From Isoetes taiwanensis (Eukaryota; Streptophyta; Lycopodiopsida; Isoetales; Isoetaceae): a DNA stretch of 64,000 nt. Positions 54,901 to 62,313 of this stretch are shown here, piece by piece (the first letter of the stretch is position 1; every line of letters starts with the position of its first letter). The DNA is taken from NCBI GenBank assembly GCA_021234155.1, contig JAJEKV010000030.1, forward strand, positions 3,260,761 to 3,324,760, read 5' to 3'. The notes under the pieces were generated by a model. The model saw only the letters and a program-made list of their open reading frames with translations. It was not told the DNA's origin and searched no databases. The translations under genes and the position numbers were made by a program.

Positions 54901-57545
54901 ATCTTCTTAGGTTTTCGGGCACATCACATTCAAGGTTGTGAAATACATTTCTCATTAGGGTTTTCTCGAAGCTTGGGGTTTTATCCGGTGAGGATTAATA
55001 GCCATTGCCTATATTTACTGTGCATATTCTTGTTATGGGGTAGTCGATGTTGTTCTATGATGGCTACCCCTCTCTGTCTTCAAACCATTGTATCTTTGCT
55101 GTGATGAATGACAAGCCCTATCTATACGCCCGATTTTGTGTCTATTCTTGAGTCCCTTTCGGAATTGCTGTTCTCTTTTTGTGGCGGTGGCACCTACTAT
55201 TGTTGGATGGGATTTGTTGTTGCCATGGCAAAGGTGGGTATTTTGAAGGATGGGGTTTTTCTTCTTCTGTCATTCATTTATGCGATGGGTCATTTTCGGT
55301 AAGAAGCGGTTTATATTTTGGGCGTCTCTTACTTGGTTTGGGTGGTACAGGATTGTCTCATTTCTTTATGGCATTTTTATTAAGGTACATATATATGTCA
55401 CATTACTTTTTCGTCCTGCGGGCATACTGATATTTTGAGGTACATTATTTGTGTTGTAACAAATAAATACCCTTTTGGAATACATTACGTTTGATGCATA
55501 AATTCTGAGATGCGATTTATATTAGAAATTGCGTAAAAGCGACTCAGAGTGGGGCGTTAGCAGCATTCTTGAAGTGAGATTTTCTTTGCTTTACAAAATT
55601 TCTACCCCTTGTCATGCTGAAGCTTTCATATTTGCTTAAGAACATGTCTTCTTAAGCAATGTACTACTAGAAAGAACACAATATGCTAGTTCTAAAACGT
55701 GTTCATACATCTTATGTTGTGAACATACATGTTCAGTTGGCTATCACGATTGGAATACTGTTATCATATCTTGGAGGGCTTTTGCTAAGTTGGCGTGTGC
55801 TTGCTTTGGTTGGTAAGCTCACTAAATTTGCGGGTTCTTGGTGGATTTTGTTACTAAGGTTCGGTTTAGGGCCATTTTTGAGTGGCTTTTCATTATATGT
55901 ATAATTTTCCTAATACATTGAAATTTTTTGATACATGCAGCTGTCGTTCCTGGAATCGTAATGCTTATAATGCTTTTGTTTATTGTAGAAACGCCAAGGT
56001 GGTTGGTAAGTATCTACCTATTATTTATCTTTAAATTGTGTTGTTTTGAGCTCTTCCATTTTATAGAATGCAGATAGAAAAAATGAGTAGTTCTTTGTCC
56101 TTTTGCACCTTTGATGAAGACTTAAAACAGTTTTATGGTTAGGGATATGCAGGTAGGCAAAATGATTCAATAGTTTCTCTTCAAGCACTTCGAGGGAAAG
56201 ACTTTGATATATCAGCAGAGCTTTCGTATGTGAAGGTGTGTTGTATGTACAAAGTTGGCATGTTTGACTTATCTTATTATTTTTTACCTTCCAATTTACA
56301 AATATATTTTCGGCTAGCGTAGAGATGTCAAAGTCACAAAGCAGAGTGGGATTTTCTGACTTATGGAGTCGCAGACTATTTCGACCACTTCTGGCATGTA
56401 TTATTAGGATTTTTGCTTAATTATATATAGGTGTTTGAATGGAGGTTGCTTATGGTTTATTATGAAATTTTACAGGCAGGTATAGGCCTACAAGTTTTGC
56501 AACAATTTTCAGGAATCAATGGGGTGTTACTATATGCTGGCGAAATCTTTCGGACCCTTGGTAAGCAACCTATGTTAGAGCGTACATAAATATAAAGTGT
56601 CATTCTAAATCATCTCATTGGTTCTTCTCATACTCTGAGGCTTAGGATTAAGCAAATCTGACCTCGTCATTACTAGGTTTGCTTGAGTTAGGCCTTTTCC
56701 GCTAACTTTCTCTTGTTTAAATAGTATATTAGAAGCCAGAGTAGTCTTGGTTTCCACTGTAAAGCGTGTCTCTTTAAAGTATTTTTATCTTTGTTTTTTG
56801 TAAATCGGTGATCATGACAATTGTAGGCTGCTTGGTGATGGATGGCGGGAAGGCTATTCTAATGTTGTGTAATCTTGGAGATTTTATATCGGCAAATTCT
56901 AGAACTTGTCTCTCGTGCCTCTGAATTTATCTCTGGGTGGTGCTATAGTTTAGATTGTTGGGCTTTTTTATGATAATAAGTCCTAAAAGCGTTTATCTTA
57001 TTAATCTTCCGGTTATCTGCTTTGGAGGCATGGCTTGTAATTAGTTTCTGGTTGGGCTTTCTTTTTATGTAAAGGTAAGGGTTTTGGCATTTAATGAACC
57101 ATTCTATGTCAAATAGGAGTCGGACTATACGTTATTTGTGTATATTGGAATTTTATCAGCGTTTTTTAGCTAATTTGAAGTTTTTGGTTTATACAGCTAG
57201 GCATTGAGAGAAATGATTATTATAGGCACTTTATCAACATTGTAGTTCTCTGCGGTCTATTGGTAAAAGTGTTACTTTAGTATTGCACATTGTACATCTT
57301 CTATTATGTCTTAACATCACTGAGACATTATGTTTTGAAGTTTATATTCTTGCATTTTCTTTTGGCATAGAGAACGTCAGTGGATCATTACGGGAGAAGT
57401 AAGTACCAAGTAGATTAATCAATCTTACATTGTGTTGCATTAACAAGCATGTTTATCCATGTCTAGATTTTTCCCTCTCGAGTGAAGAAGCGTAAGTAGA
57501 AGCGGTTTTGCATCCTTAGTCAAGGTGGCTATGTTCTTTGGTTGT
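30958..57545 (+). CDS. ERD6-like sugar transporter (right copy)
   Basis: A twelve-helix sugar porter gene. Exons: 30,958-31,068 ([29 protein letters not shown]); 31,260-31,322 ([20 protein letters not shown]); 31,391-31,478 ([10 protein letters not shown], then damaged); a 23.7 kb intron with the element nest; about 55,180-55,232 (CWMGFVVAMAK); about 55,306-55,415 (YFGRLLLGLGGTGLS, the GR motif after helix 3); 55,737-55,812 (LAITIGILLSYLGGLLLSWR); 55,941-56,005 ([20 protein letters not shown]); 56,153-56,235 ([18 protein letters not shown]); about 56,323-56,396 ([19 protein letters not shown]); 56,476-56,560 ([20 protein letters not shown]); later exons near 56,830, 57,040, 57,365 and 57,469-57,545. 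The ATG fits the family start. Its lesions differ from the left copy's, for example in exon 3 here and in helix 5-6 there. Confidence 0.8.
32349..32473 (+). repeat. Direct repeat with TATA box, proximal copy (right arm)
   Basis: Reads GCATCGATCCGAGCCATCGG, GGGACGAGCCACTATATAAG and TTATCGGCGTCTTCTC, to GGAGCTTCCC. TATATAA is at about 32,397-32,403. The downstream ATG of the outer element is at 32,559. This is the clearest of the four copies. Confidence 0.65.
32588..32900 (+). repeat. MULE terminal inverted repeat (right copy, end 1)
   Basis: GGACCCGTGGTGGTCAGGATC, then GGGCAGTTGACTCGGTATTT, GGACTCCGTGATCACCATGC and GTGCATTCAAGAAGGG. It matches the inverse of 39,150-39,501. Confidence 0.8.
33110..33635. 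repeat. CCATGG-based minisatellite 2 in the MULE (right copy)
   Basis: Repeating core CCATAGACCATGGTATTTC followed by TTG or AGGA. Inverse of the left array at 18,815-19,275. Many units carry GGACATAGACCATGG, where the left arm reads TATGCGGAAAT on the other strand. This shows a recurrent discordance at TCCGG. Confidence 0.9.
33850..34836 (+). CDS. Second MULE ORF, function unknown (right copy)
   Basis: Plus-strand counterpart of 17,586-18,620. Visible blocks: ENGSEDDGGAHPRNSHERKG (about 34,065-34,125), EGRRDPRRTSDPDYVVENEG (about 34,160-34,218), ICLFHGCVWS (about 34,470-34,505), and the last exon near 34,655-34,836. The acidic SEDD next to a basic tract suggests a nuclear or DNA-associated protein, which is inference only. 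The frame is broken several times. Confidence 0.5.
34848..34915. promoter_or_regulatory. Duplicated TATATATA-containing block (right copy)
   Basis: GGTATATATATAGCTTG and GGTATATATAGCT flank a CATGGGATGGG sequence. It pairs with 17,500-17,585. The role is unknown. Confidence 0.3.
34985..35765. repeat. CCATGG-based minisatellite 1 in the MULE (right copy)
   Basis: About 25-30 units, plus-strand core GGCGGAAATACCATGGTGTT. It yields a 277-codon open minus frame (34,944-35,777) made only of repeat translations. Inverse of 16,640-17,425, where the matching junction reads TTTACGGCCA. Confidence 0.9.
36200..38400 (-). pseudogene. MULE transposase with SWIM zinc finger (right copy, frameshifted)
   Basis: Minus-strand counterpart of 14,120-16,200. 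The best-preserved N-terminal stretch reads SKDKTSEMQLPAKRKDPS, RCRGIEVLDEVVCHFRVKI (38,160-38,310). It is followed by NTIPRGCVLVSRV-type frames, a preserved STLEDIQSPWLMAMKNRDT equivalent of the region between the two acidic sites (37,532-37,600), and a SWIM segment with CKHQVKVI (about 36,697-36,722) and an upstream CDCPWG equivalent. Where the left copy is shifted this copy is often readable, and vice versa. No single uninterrupted frame exists in either. Confidence 0.75.
38345..38640. repeat. Duplicated intron-like tract (right copy)
   Basis: Two copies of a block with AGAAGAAG, CTTTAATTATTAACA, AAGCAAAAAGGA, GTAGGGCCAAA and TTGTGTATCTCAAACAATCA. Inverse of 13,850-14,130. Confidence 0.65.
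38680..38960 (-). CDS. Possible 5' exon of the MULE transposase gene (right copy)
   Basis: Inverse of 13,560-13,835. The similarity at DNA level is clear but the frames disagree. On the minus strand SIILVANPPLHTNC can be read. This is the weakest part of the gene model. Confidence 0.3.
39150..39501 (-). repeat. MULE terminal inverted repeat (right copy, end 2)
   Basis: On plus: CCGCGTCCGTTCAAAGTGG, CCTCTTGAATGCACCTG, GCGAATGGCATGGTGCATCG and GGGTTGATGGCTCCATGGCG, ending CACGGGGGTCC before the target duplication. Confidence 0.8.
39511..40714 (+). other. Leader-like region of the outer element (right arm)
   Basis: Continues after the MULE with TTGGATTCATACATGTC and short plus-strand ORFs (39,615-39,863 includes MRRLGKHPLATLSVVRFDSYG). 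It pairs with 11,840-12,990. No domain was recognised. Confidence 0.4.
40715..40870. repeat. Duplicated unit of about 60 bp (right arm)
   Basis: Two copies carry CCCAAAAGGTGCTTTCTGC, then GAGTCCC and GGATTCTAAGCACC. Inverse of the pair at 11,690-11,830. Confidence 0.65.
40880..44530. other. Outer-element internal sequence without recognisable genes (right arm)
   Basis: Pairs with 8,150-11,690. T-rich from about 42,000 on, giving hydrophobic plus-strand ORFs such as 42,849-43,238 and 43,838-44,197 that are not preserved in frame in the other arm. A plus-strand ORF at 41,487-41,747 reads TIRNYPSCSAAFRDALSIAH but has no recognised relatives. Confidence 0.5.
44543..44640 (+). repeat. Terminal inverted repeat, left end of the 8.8 kb element
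   Basis: AAATGAAGCGCACTTATTC, GAGGCTTGCTT, then GAAAGATTCTAAATTCTATA and a TCCATTTT run. It aligns with the reverse complement of 53,245-53,338 over about 80 bp with gaps. Confidence 0.65.
44640..45780. other. 3' region of the DUF7869-like gene
   Basis: On the minus strand this continues the gene at 45,880-46,900 toward the terminal repeat. It reads broken coding-like sequence (SAPDENASLTSCGS, then a PSTE-rich stretch near 45,000-45,060). The stop was not identified. The last 300 bp before the TIR are AT-rich and noncoding. Confidence 0.4.
45880..46900 (-). CDS. DUF7869-like transposase-type protein (core)
   Basis: On the minus strand, in order: a CxxC-like region then KEKLNKQCENN (about 46,640-46,690); LLADGMD (about 46,583-46,603), recalling the D-G-M-D-Q motif; TLPHFVNVPKDVGQEDFIHP then HVVGAMVFNGKL (about 46,455-46,550); an LDN(T)...KN-like segment (about 46,300-46,340); KIGVIVGHAHYQI then MFSRFSKRL (about 46,180-46,250), the counterpart of the VGHTHxxID-x-F signature; and a C-terminal GKAILQGKKYA reading (about 45,945-45,980). 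In DUF7869-type proteins these blocks, with spaced acidic residues and the GH-H-ID motif, suggest an RNase H-fold nuclease of transposons. Assignment is from memory of the family pattern. Frameshifts occur at several points. Confidence 0.6.
46900..47500 (-). CDS. Probable N-terminal part of the DUF7869-like gene
   Basis: Minus-strand sequence upstream of the core with coding-like but broken frames: NCYKEMCVEAENAYSAT (about 46,930-46,980) and IHAFRCYNFTLDRQERLDKN (about 47,135-47,197). No domain was recognised. It may be separated from the core by introns. Confidence 0.35.
47667..48005 (-). CDS. Proline-rich ORF of 112 codons
   Basis: An open minus-strand frame beginning MLQRRPPRFHHRPIYS, rich in Pro, Thr and Arg (APPPAPMRFHPPPR, PPIVHRRLPPRRQ), and ending LVNYATKFSTFFP. 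It lies upstream of the DUF7869-like gene on the same strand and may be its first exon. The low-complexity composition means the ORF could also be incidental. Confidence 0.35.
   Translation of the reverse strand: MLQRRPPRFHHRPIYSTTTQAPNAAPPPAPMRFHPPPRAREVELPPSTSYFSTPPIVHRRLPPRRQITPTPSISLKWYYNKWEQINAHATLVVPTTFSELVNYATKFSTFFP
48155..48995. repeat. Cluster of about 14 GGTATAAATTTATACC palindromes
   Basis: Cores at about 48,160, 48,180, 48,218, 48,643, 48,667, 48,734, 48,762, 48,793, 48,825, 48,858, 48,889, 48,919, 48,950 and 48,981. Spacing in the dense part is close to 30 bp. The fullest copies read GGTATAAATTTATACC. Others end in TATCTGG, plausibly a misread of TATACCGG. Spacers contain CGAGCACTAGC-like sequence, so this is a degenerate tandem array with a strongly conserved palindromic core. 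Confidence 0.85.
49000..49500. other. Region between palindrome cluster and gene B
   Basis: AT-rich sequence with GTGTAGCAAACCTTAAAATT and TAGTGTAGATTTTG stretches, then a possible leader. No recognised feature. A lone palindrome follows at about 49,613. Confidence 0.4.
49500..52840 (+). CDS. Spliced gene B of the 8.8 kb element, function unknown
   Basis: Plus-strand coding-like segments separated by introns that hold the palindrome clusters. Segments: MKSLKKGEEVEEEEEEEPVV (49,750-49,810), leading to CPCGKPLVVMVGESVQPTK (about 50,140-50,200) and a HIYVGVAGWKAKVIAV end (near 50,325-50,372); IRFMQVSAWNFKQMYGRIL (about 50,425-50,480); WDLQERIFCMLEDGERL then PRALILRG (50,960-51,110); a LPFGFL-to-TLLTYERFS region (51,485-51,620); RLGTLLENENFTLCILRYS (51,670-51,730); TYKQYAVLKPMGEHAAMQAL (51,850-51,910); and a last exon with KAHISEKSGPSHLRG and FVRTIWNEGENLCYYNLAET, stop near 52,840. 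The CPCGK motif could bind zinc. No family recognised. Confidence 0.45.
50680..50865. repeat. Intronic cluster of six palindromes
   Basis: GGTATAAATTTATACC-type cores at about 50,684, 50,713, 50,741, 50,770, 50,799 and 50,850, spaced near 29 bp. They lie between a donor-like AAGTAAG (about 50,614) and an acceptor-like TTTTGTTTTAG (about 50,893), so within an apparent intron of gene B. Confidence 0.85.
51962..52130. repeat. Intronic cluster of six palindromes
   Basis: Cores at about 51,965, 51,990, 52,025, 52,054, 52,082 and 52,113. They lie between a donor TTGGTAAGC (about 51,919) and the next coding segment near 52,205. Spacing is about 28-35 bp. Further single copies occur at about 49,613 and 52,860. 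Confidence 0.85.
52870..53240. other. AT-rich 3' flank of gene B
   Basis: T-rich sequence after the gene B stop with AATATATTTTGATG and AAGCTTTTTTTTTTTTTGCC. No gene seen. It probably holds the 3' processing region. Confidence 0.4.
53245..53338 (-). repeat. Terminal inverted repeat, right end of the 8.8 kb element
   Basis: On the minus strand: GCCGAAATGAAACGCACTTT, GGCGCGCTTGAAAGATTCC, then TTTATAAAATTGG and a TGGACAAAAT run. This is the inverted counterpart of 44,543-44,640. Confidence 0.65.
53350..54125. other. Outer-element sequence beside the distal repeat (right arm)
   Basis: Pairs with 7,400-8,140. The 53,479-53,760 plus-strand ORF is leucine- and proline-rich with no domain. No feature recognised. 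Confidence 0.5.
54127..54250 (+). repeat. Direct repeat, distal copy (right arm)
   Basis: GCATCGATCCGGAAACCGCC and GGGCGAGCCACCT, then TTTCCCCTTCAGCACGGTTG and GCGGCTTCCTTCTCAGGAGC. The ACTATATAAGG box present in the other copies is missing here, either by deletion or by miscalling. Confidence 0.55.
54355..54585. repeat. CCACCTTGAGG minisatellite (right arm)
   Basis: About eight units: CCACCTTGAGG then GTGATGCTATTT with variations. Inverse of 6,945-7,155. Confidence 0.8.
54600..55170. other. Distal flank of the intron nest (right arm)
   Basis: Pairs with 6,310-6,940. It contains TCTTCTTAGGTTTTCGGGC and ATTAGGGTTTTCTCGAAGC. No coding domain recognised. Confidence 0.4.
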
Positions 57546-57559
57546 AACTTTAGCTTCCA

Positions 57560-59370
57560 ATCTCATACGGATTGGAGTCCTGAGGCTGTTAATATAATTT
57601 AGGAGCGGGATTTGTACGATATGAGTATATTGAAAATTGGTTTTGTTGTGAGGATGTTTTGGTTATTCACTCGTTCGTTGCGTAGTATTTGTGATGAAGT
57701 TTTTGCACGAGCTTCGTGGTTGTTCACTTTCGAACAAATTGAGGCATTATTGTGAAAGTAGTTGATAGTTCCTCATCGAGTTCGGAAGGAATCGTAATGT
57801 AAATCTGGAGAACTTTGTGAAATAGAATTATTTGGTTTCTTCTGGATCTGTAGGCTAAGATAAGGTAAACAAGATGCTAGCGCATCAAGGGTTGCGGAAT
57901 TGATAATACATGCAAGTGGCATTATGAAGTCGATAAAATATGACTTTGATCCATGGAACGGCCAATTGTTAGTTAAGGAAATACGATTCGATACATAAAA
58001 CATGTAGGTGTTGTGAGGCGAGGTATGGTATTGTATTAGACATATGAGAATGAGGCCAGAGTACATACTTATTATATTTGCATCAATTTACTTGTTTAGT
58101 TAATAATCAATTTTTAAAAATGTTTTGTGACCTCATAACATGAAAAAGACGCGACATTTAAGCTTATGAATACAGTTGGCTCAAGCAGAAAACAAGCAAG
58201 TGGTTATGAGGATCAATCTTGACAATGCTCCTAGAATATAAATATTTTTTAGCTCTAGTGGGTGCAAAATATTTATTCTCGAGGAGTTTGTTATCTTGGA
58301 TTTGTTGGTATTGTAAATTAGGATCCTTTTTAGTGTCGTGGTAATTTGTGGTGTCATTGCGTGGTTATGGGAGATGGAGATTTTAAGAACTTTAGAAAGG
58401 TTATGGTTTTCTAAACTTTGAATCCCTGATATGGATAAAATAATCCGAGAGATTTCATGTGGCACCTGTCTGAACAAATTGAGAAGCCGGAAATTATGTA
58501 CCCAGTCTCTCACGCCTAGTTTTTCAGTTTTGCGGCCTTCTGCCCGACATGGCATGCATCTGGGTCCTTCATTTTGGAGCGTGATTTATAAGACAAGGGT
58601 TCTTATCATTTAAAGATTGTCAAAAAGACAGGCATTGGTTTTATAAGACGAAAGGGTTCTTTATCATTTAAGTGGTCAAAACTTCTTGTTTGTCCATCAA
58701 GAAAATATCATTACCACTACCATATAGGTTGAACACCTTTCGTTTGTCTAATAAACATCATGGCTATAAAAGATTAAATGTATGTCATGCTGTATACATG
58801 GTGAGTTAATGGAGCTGAATGTGTGTTAGTTTAAAGACAATAGGGATAATTCTTGTGGGCATGTTGAATTCCATATGCTTAGAGGGCATGAGTAAGGTGA
58901 ATAAGCAATGTCGGGTCTGCAATTTATGTGGTTGCTTTACTTCACCGTTCATCGCACTTCCTCCTGGCAGAGACATGAAAGGATAACAGGTCTTACTGTC
59001 CCATTGCTTGTCAAAATTATCCTTAGTCATTGCCTTTATATAAGGTTTCCAATCGTTTAGCTTCTCCAGCTAATCAGGTTCTGTCTAATTCACAACGCTT
59101 GGTCAGCTTTTCTTTTACACAAAATTGGTGGCAGCAACAGTATTTTATCAGTAAGTTTATCTTGAGACTCGTGCGTCTGCATCTGAGCACTTTATAAACT
59201 AACCAAGAAAATGTAACTAGATACATAACACGTTTAACATTGGCAACGTTCTTTCCTGGTTGCCAGAAGAATATATATATACCAGTCCTGTTTAAATGGC
59301 TCATGCAAAATATCTACCTTTTCTACCAGTAAAACTATAGCTTGTACTTCAAAATCTTGTTCATCTAAAC
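57560..59370. other. 3' region of the transporter and intergenic DNA (right arm)
   Basis: Coding identity is lost after the IFPLE-KG exon, and the terminal transporter exon (expected to carry PETKG) was not found in either arm. The empty site of the left-arm insertion is at about 57,945. A duplicated CATTTAAGATTGTCAAAA-like unit occurs near 58,600-58,690. Confidence 0.5.
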
Positions 59371-59378
59371 CCAGCCAA

Positions 59379-60013
59379 TTACATTATCACTTTTGACTGT
59401 TTGGCATACTCTTCAGAGCATTCAGGAGGTCCAAGATGAGAGCTAGAAGTAGACTTGACCAATTTGAAACTACTTTCGGTAACCAACCACACTCTCTCAA
59501 TAATAACAGCAAAGATTTTCAATATCATGATAAAACATGGCATATACCTCAAGCACAACTGAAGGTAGCTGGATTGAACATTCGAAAACAATCTGCATCA
59601 TGTGCCTCTAAATCTCCATATATATGTTGTAAAAATATGATAGGATAAGTATATCTAGAACATAAGCACCTACTTTTAGCCATACAGAACAAGCTTATTA
59701 CAAATTGAGCGTACCTCAAATGTAAGTGCAATAGGTACTCCTAGTGAATCATACATATAATCAGTTGCTGTACCATGTGCAACATATCTGCAAAATGTAC
59801 ACTGTTCTTACATGATAGAAAATATGCAGTCCAATCCATGCCTCTTTATCTTAGACATGTTATCATGCAAAAGGGTCATTCCAGAAAAAAAGAAAGCAAG
59901 AGAAATGCATTGAATCGAGAAAATGAAACGCATATTCTCTGCAAACCCACCGTAATCTCTGGCGCAGAAGCTCGTTTTCGTGGCGAAAGACCGATAATTC
60001 AGTGTAATAAGCC
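59379..60013 (-). CDS. M14 zinc carboxypeptidase, 3' exons (right copy)
   Basis: A metallocarboxypeptidase-like gene, likely cleaving C-terminal residues. Minus-strand exons: about 59,950-60,013 (YYTELSVFRHENELLRQRL, preceded by ATGCAG); 59,715-59,787 (HGTATDYMYDSLGVP then IALTFE, acceptor TTTGCAG, donor GTACGC); about 59,548-59,625 (IYGDLEAHDADCFRMFNP); a last exon with ERVWLVTESSFKLVKSTSSS and ECSEEYAKQSKVIM, stop at 59,379. TFE holds the catalytic Glu of the M14 fold. Zinc-binding H-x2-E must lie upstream and was not seen. The gene converges on the transporter in both arms. Confidence 0.65.
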
Positions 60014-60019
60014 TGCATG

Positions 60020-61630
60020 CCAAGAAAAAAGGCAAAAATGAGAATCACCATAGCAATTTATGGCCAGGCTTTCTGTCTTCAAACTGGTTGCTGGTTTTGC
60101 AGATAAATTTTTCGAGGATCAATTTTAACTCCTGCGATTTCATCCATGCTCAAAGAAGCATTGCTGTGGCAGTTCATTATCCGCATTCGTCCATCACATC
60201 ACATCAAATAAATTTAATTATGTCAGCCCTTTGCGCAAACTAACAATTTTAATATCAATTTTGATTCTGCCGCAGTATCTATACCCTGTCTCTACACTCG
60301 TTACGTCTGATCCGCTGCCGTTTTGGATACGATTTTTTATTTTGTTGATTATCTACGTAAATTAAACACGGTCATACGCCGCTTCCAACAGAATCAAACT
60401 TGAATTATTGCTTGAGTTCTTCCTATTTACAAGAGGGTAACCCAACAGAGGAGATCCACGAAGCTCCTCAGACGATGCTGCCAGGAAGCGGAGGTCGCAT
60501 CCCCACCTTCCATGGCTTGGCTAGGAAATCCACCGTGTAAACGTCTTGATGGACCTCAAATCCAAAATTCTATAACCGTTGATAAAGAATATGCCACAAT
60601 ATTCTTAAATGGCAACCATCTATGCGTCTTGCCCCTTACTCCCCGAGAGGGGTTGCCTCACAGGCAACCAAAAATTGGATCGATAGCGCTAGAGTTTAAA
60701 CGTCCATGGCTGGAAATGATGGGCCGTCCTGTGGAAGCGACGCCAGGGTATCAGCGAGCAAGACCGTCATAAGACGTGCGCCCGCGTGGGGAAAGGGGGC
60801 ATCATAAGACATGGGGCGGTACAGCCAAACATAGCACAAGTATTAGATAATTCACGATGTAGAGGCTGTCGAGTCTAAGGCGGCTAATGAGACCCATTTT
60901 GAGGTTGGAATTTTCAACTCTTGTAGATTAACGAACGTAATCAATGATTTTTTTTTAATTTCCAATGATGTGTTGGCACGTGGTCCTTGCTTTTGGGGAT
61001 GGCACTGCGGTATCTTTTTTGTCGTTGTCGGATCTCTAATCTGTGGATATCTTAGCATTAGGAAGCTATGAATTTGGATTCTAGAATACAGAGGTTTTGT
61101 CCTTAGCATTTGGAAGCCATGATTTTGGTAGAGGATTCTTGAATATAGAGAATTTTTCTAGAGGATTTTAGAGTACAAGGGGGTTTTTCTTAGGCCACGA
61201 TTTTGCCAAGATGATTCTTGATGCCTTGCATTATCGTTCTTTCTTGTTCTAGGGTATTGTCGGAAGAAAAAAGAGGCGACAGAACACAAAGCAAGGAAGC
61301 AAAAATTGGATCAAACAGCCGGTTCAACTTGTACTTGGGCTCCCTTAATTTGTTGCCTCTCTGCTCACCAATCTTGTAAAAAGATCTGAGCACAGCTAGT
61401 TCTTGCTCTGATCTTTAAGTATATGACCTTTGATGCAGTGCAATATTGCCTTTAGCAGCCCCATTACTCATCCGGATCCGACCCTTGGAAAGATTGACGA
61501 TGGTGGACAATAGTTTGCAAAGCGGTATTTTACTCTTGAAATATTGATGTCGGATCACGCTGAGTAAAACTTATGAGAATGTTGACATAATTTAAAAGGC
61601 AGTTGATGTTGAAGTAGGCTTTCTATAATT
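60020..61630. other. Region outside the palindrome with no recognised gene
   Basis: Single-copy sequence. It may include further upstream introns or exons of the carboxypeptidase (minus). A hairpin GGTTGCC-TCACA-GGCAACC sits at about 60,652-60,670. A partial duplication near 61,060-61,150 repeats CTTAGCATT, GGAAGC and TGAATTTGG/TGATTTTGG then TAGA-AT. No coding domain recognised. Confidence 0.5.
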
Positions 61631-61634
61631 GGGT

Positions 61635-61704
61635 GGGCCGGTGGGGATCGGAACCAGGACCTCTTTAACGCAAGCGAGTACTCTACCCTTGAGCTACTAG
61701 GCCC
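61635..61704 (-). tRNA. tRNA-like sequence, anticodon uncertain
   Basis: On the minus strand this starts GGGCCTAGTAGCTCAAGGGT (A-box-like) and ends with a T-arm GGTTCCGATCC (B-box-like) and GGCCC(A), giving an acceptor stem of at least 5 bp. The anticodon arm CTCGC-TTGCGTT-AAGAG does not pair well, so either bases are miscalled or this is a pseudogene. A TGC (Ala) anticodon is possible if one T is missing. Confidence 0.5.
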
Positions 61705-62088
61705 ATTGGTGGGCTTTTGGCACTCCTCCAGGTCATTCTTCATGTGTGCCCATTACATACTCCGGCATTCAACATTTCCTTAATGGGCACACCAATCCAT
61801 ATATTGTATGGACGACGGATGGTTGAATTCAATAGAAACTTGCAATTGAGAAGAAGGTTTTAGGAATGATTGGAGCAATTGCAAATGATGTGAAGGAGAA
61901 CTCATGTATTGACCGCCGACTGCAGGCGAAGTTTCGATGGTAAACTCACCAAAATCTTTAAGTCATATTAAAACCAATGAAAAGCATGTAGTCAAGATGG
62001 GAAATGGAGTTCTTCGAGGAATTGTACATAGGCACGGGAATCTAGGGTGACAAGGAAGGTAAAACTATTCTTAATGTGAGAGCATTAT

Positions 62089-62313
62089 ATGTCCGGTATG
62101 TTATTCAATGCAGTTTACATGCTTGATTTAGTAGATGATGGTTATGAATTAAGATTTCATAGGTGGGTGCAAGTTCATAAAGATGGTGTGAAGACCTTTG
62201 GGCACAAAAGGCGGAAAGGTACATTTGAATTGGATCTGAAGGTTATCAATAAAGTTTTATTATGGATGATGCATACATGGCATCTTAGAATGGGGCATAT
62301 CAATTATACTTGA
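62089..62313 (+). pseudogene. Copia gag-pre-integrase segment
   Basis: A 74-codon open stretch: MLDLVDDGYELRFHRW, GTFELDLKVINK, MMHTWHLRMGHINYT. The W-H-L-R-x-G-H-I pattern marks the start of the copia integrase zinc region. This is part of the larger polyprotein and its ends are frameshifts, not true termini. Confidence 0.75.

Larger units (their letters stand above)
26438..59975. repeat. Right arm of giant inverted repeat
   Basis: This is the reverse-complement partner of the left arm. It is longer mainly because of the private insertion at 44,543-53,338. With that removed, and the left-arm insertion set aside, the arms are collinear: for example MULE 32,588-39,501 against 13,008-19,789, and 54,300-57,900 against 3,550-7,180. 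Homology ends around 59,975 only because the left arm meets the window edge. Confidence 0.95.

Noticed and set aside
1-59975. Simple template-complement fold-back of one sequencing molecule
   Set aside because: Each arm has a large private insertion with an empty site in the other arm, so the arms cannot be the same molecule. A join of two different molecules or haplotypes remains possible.
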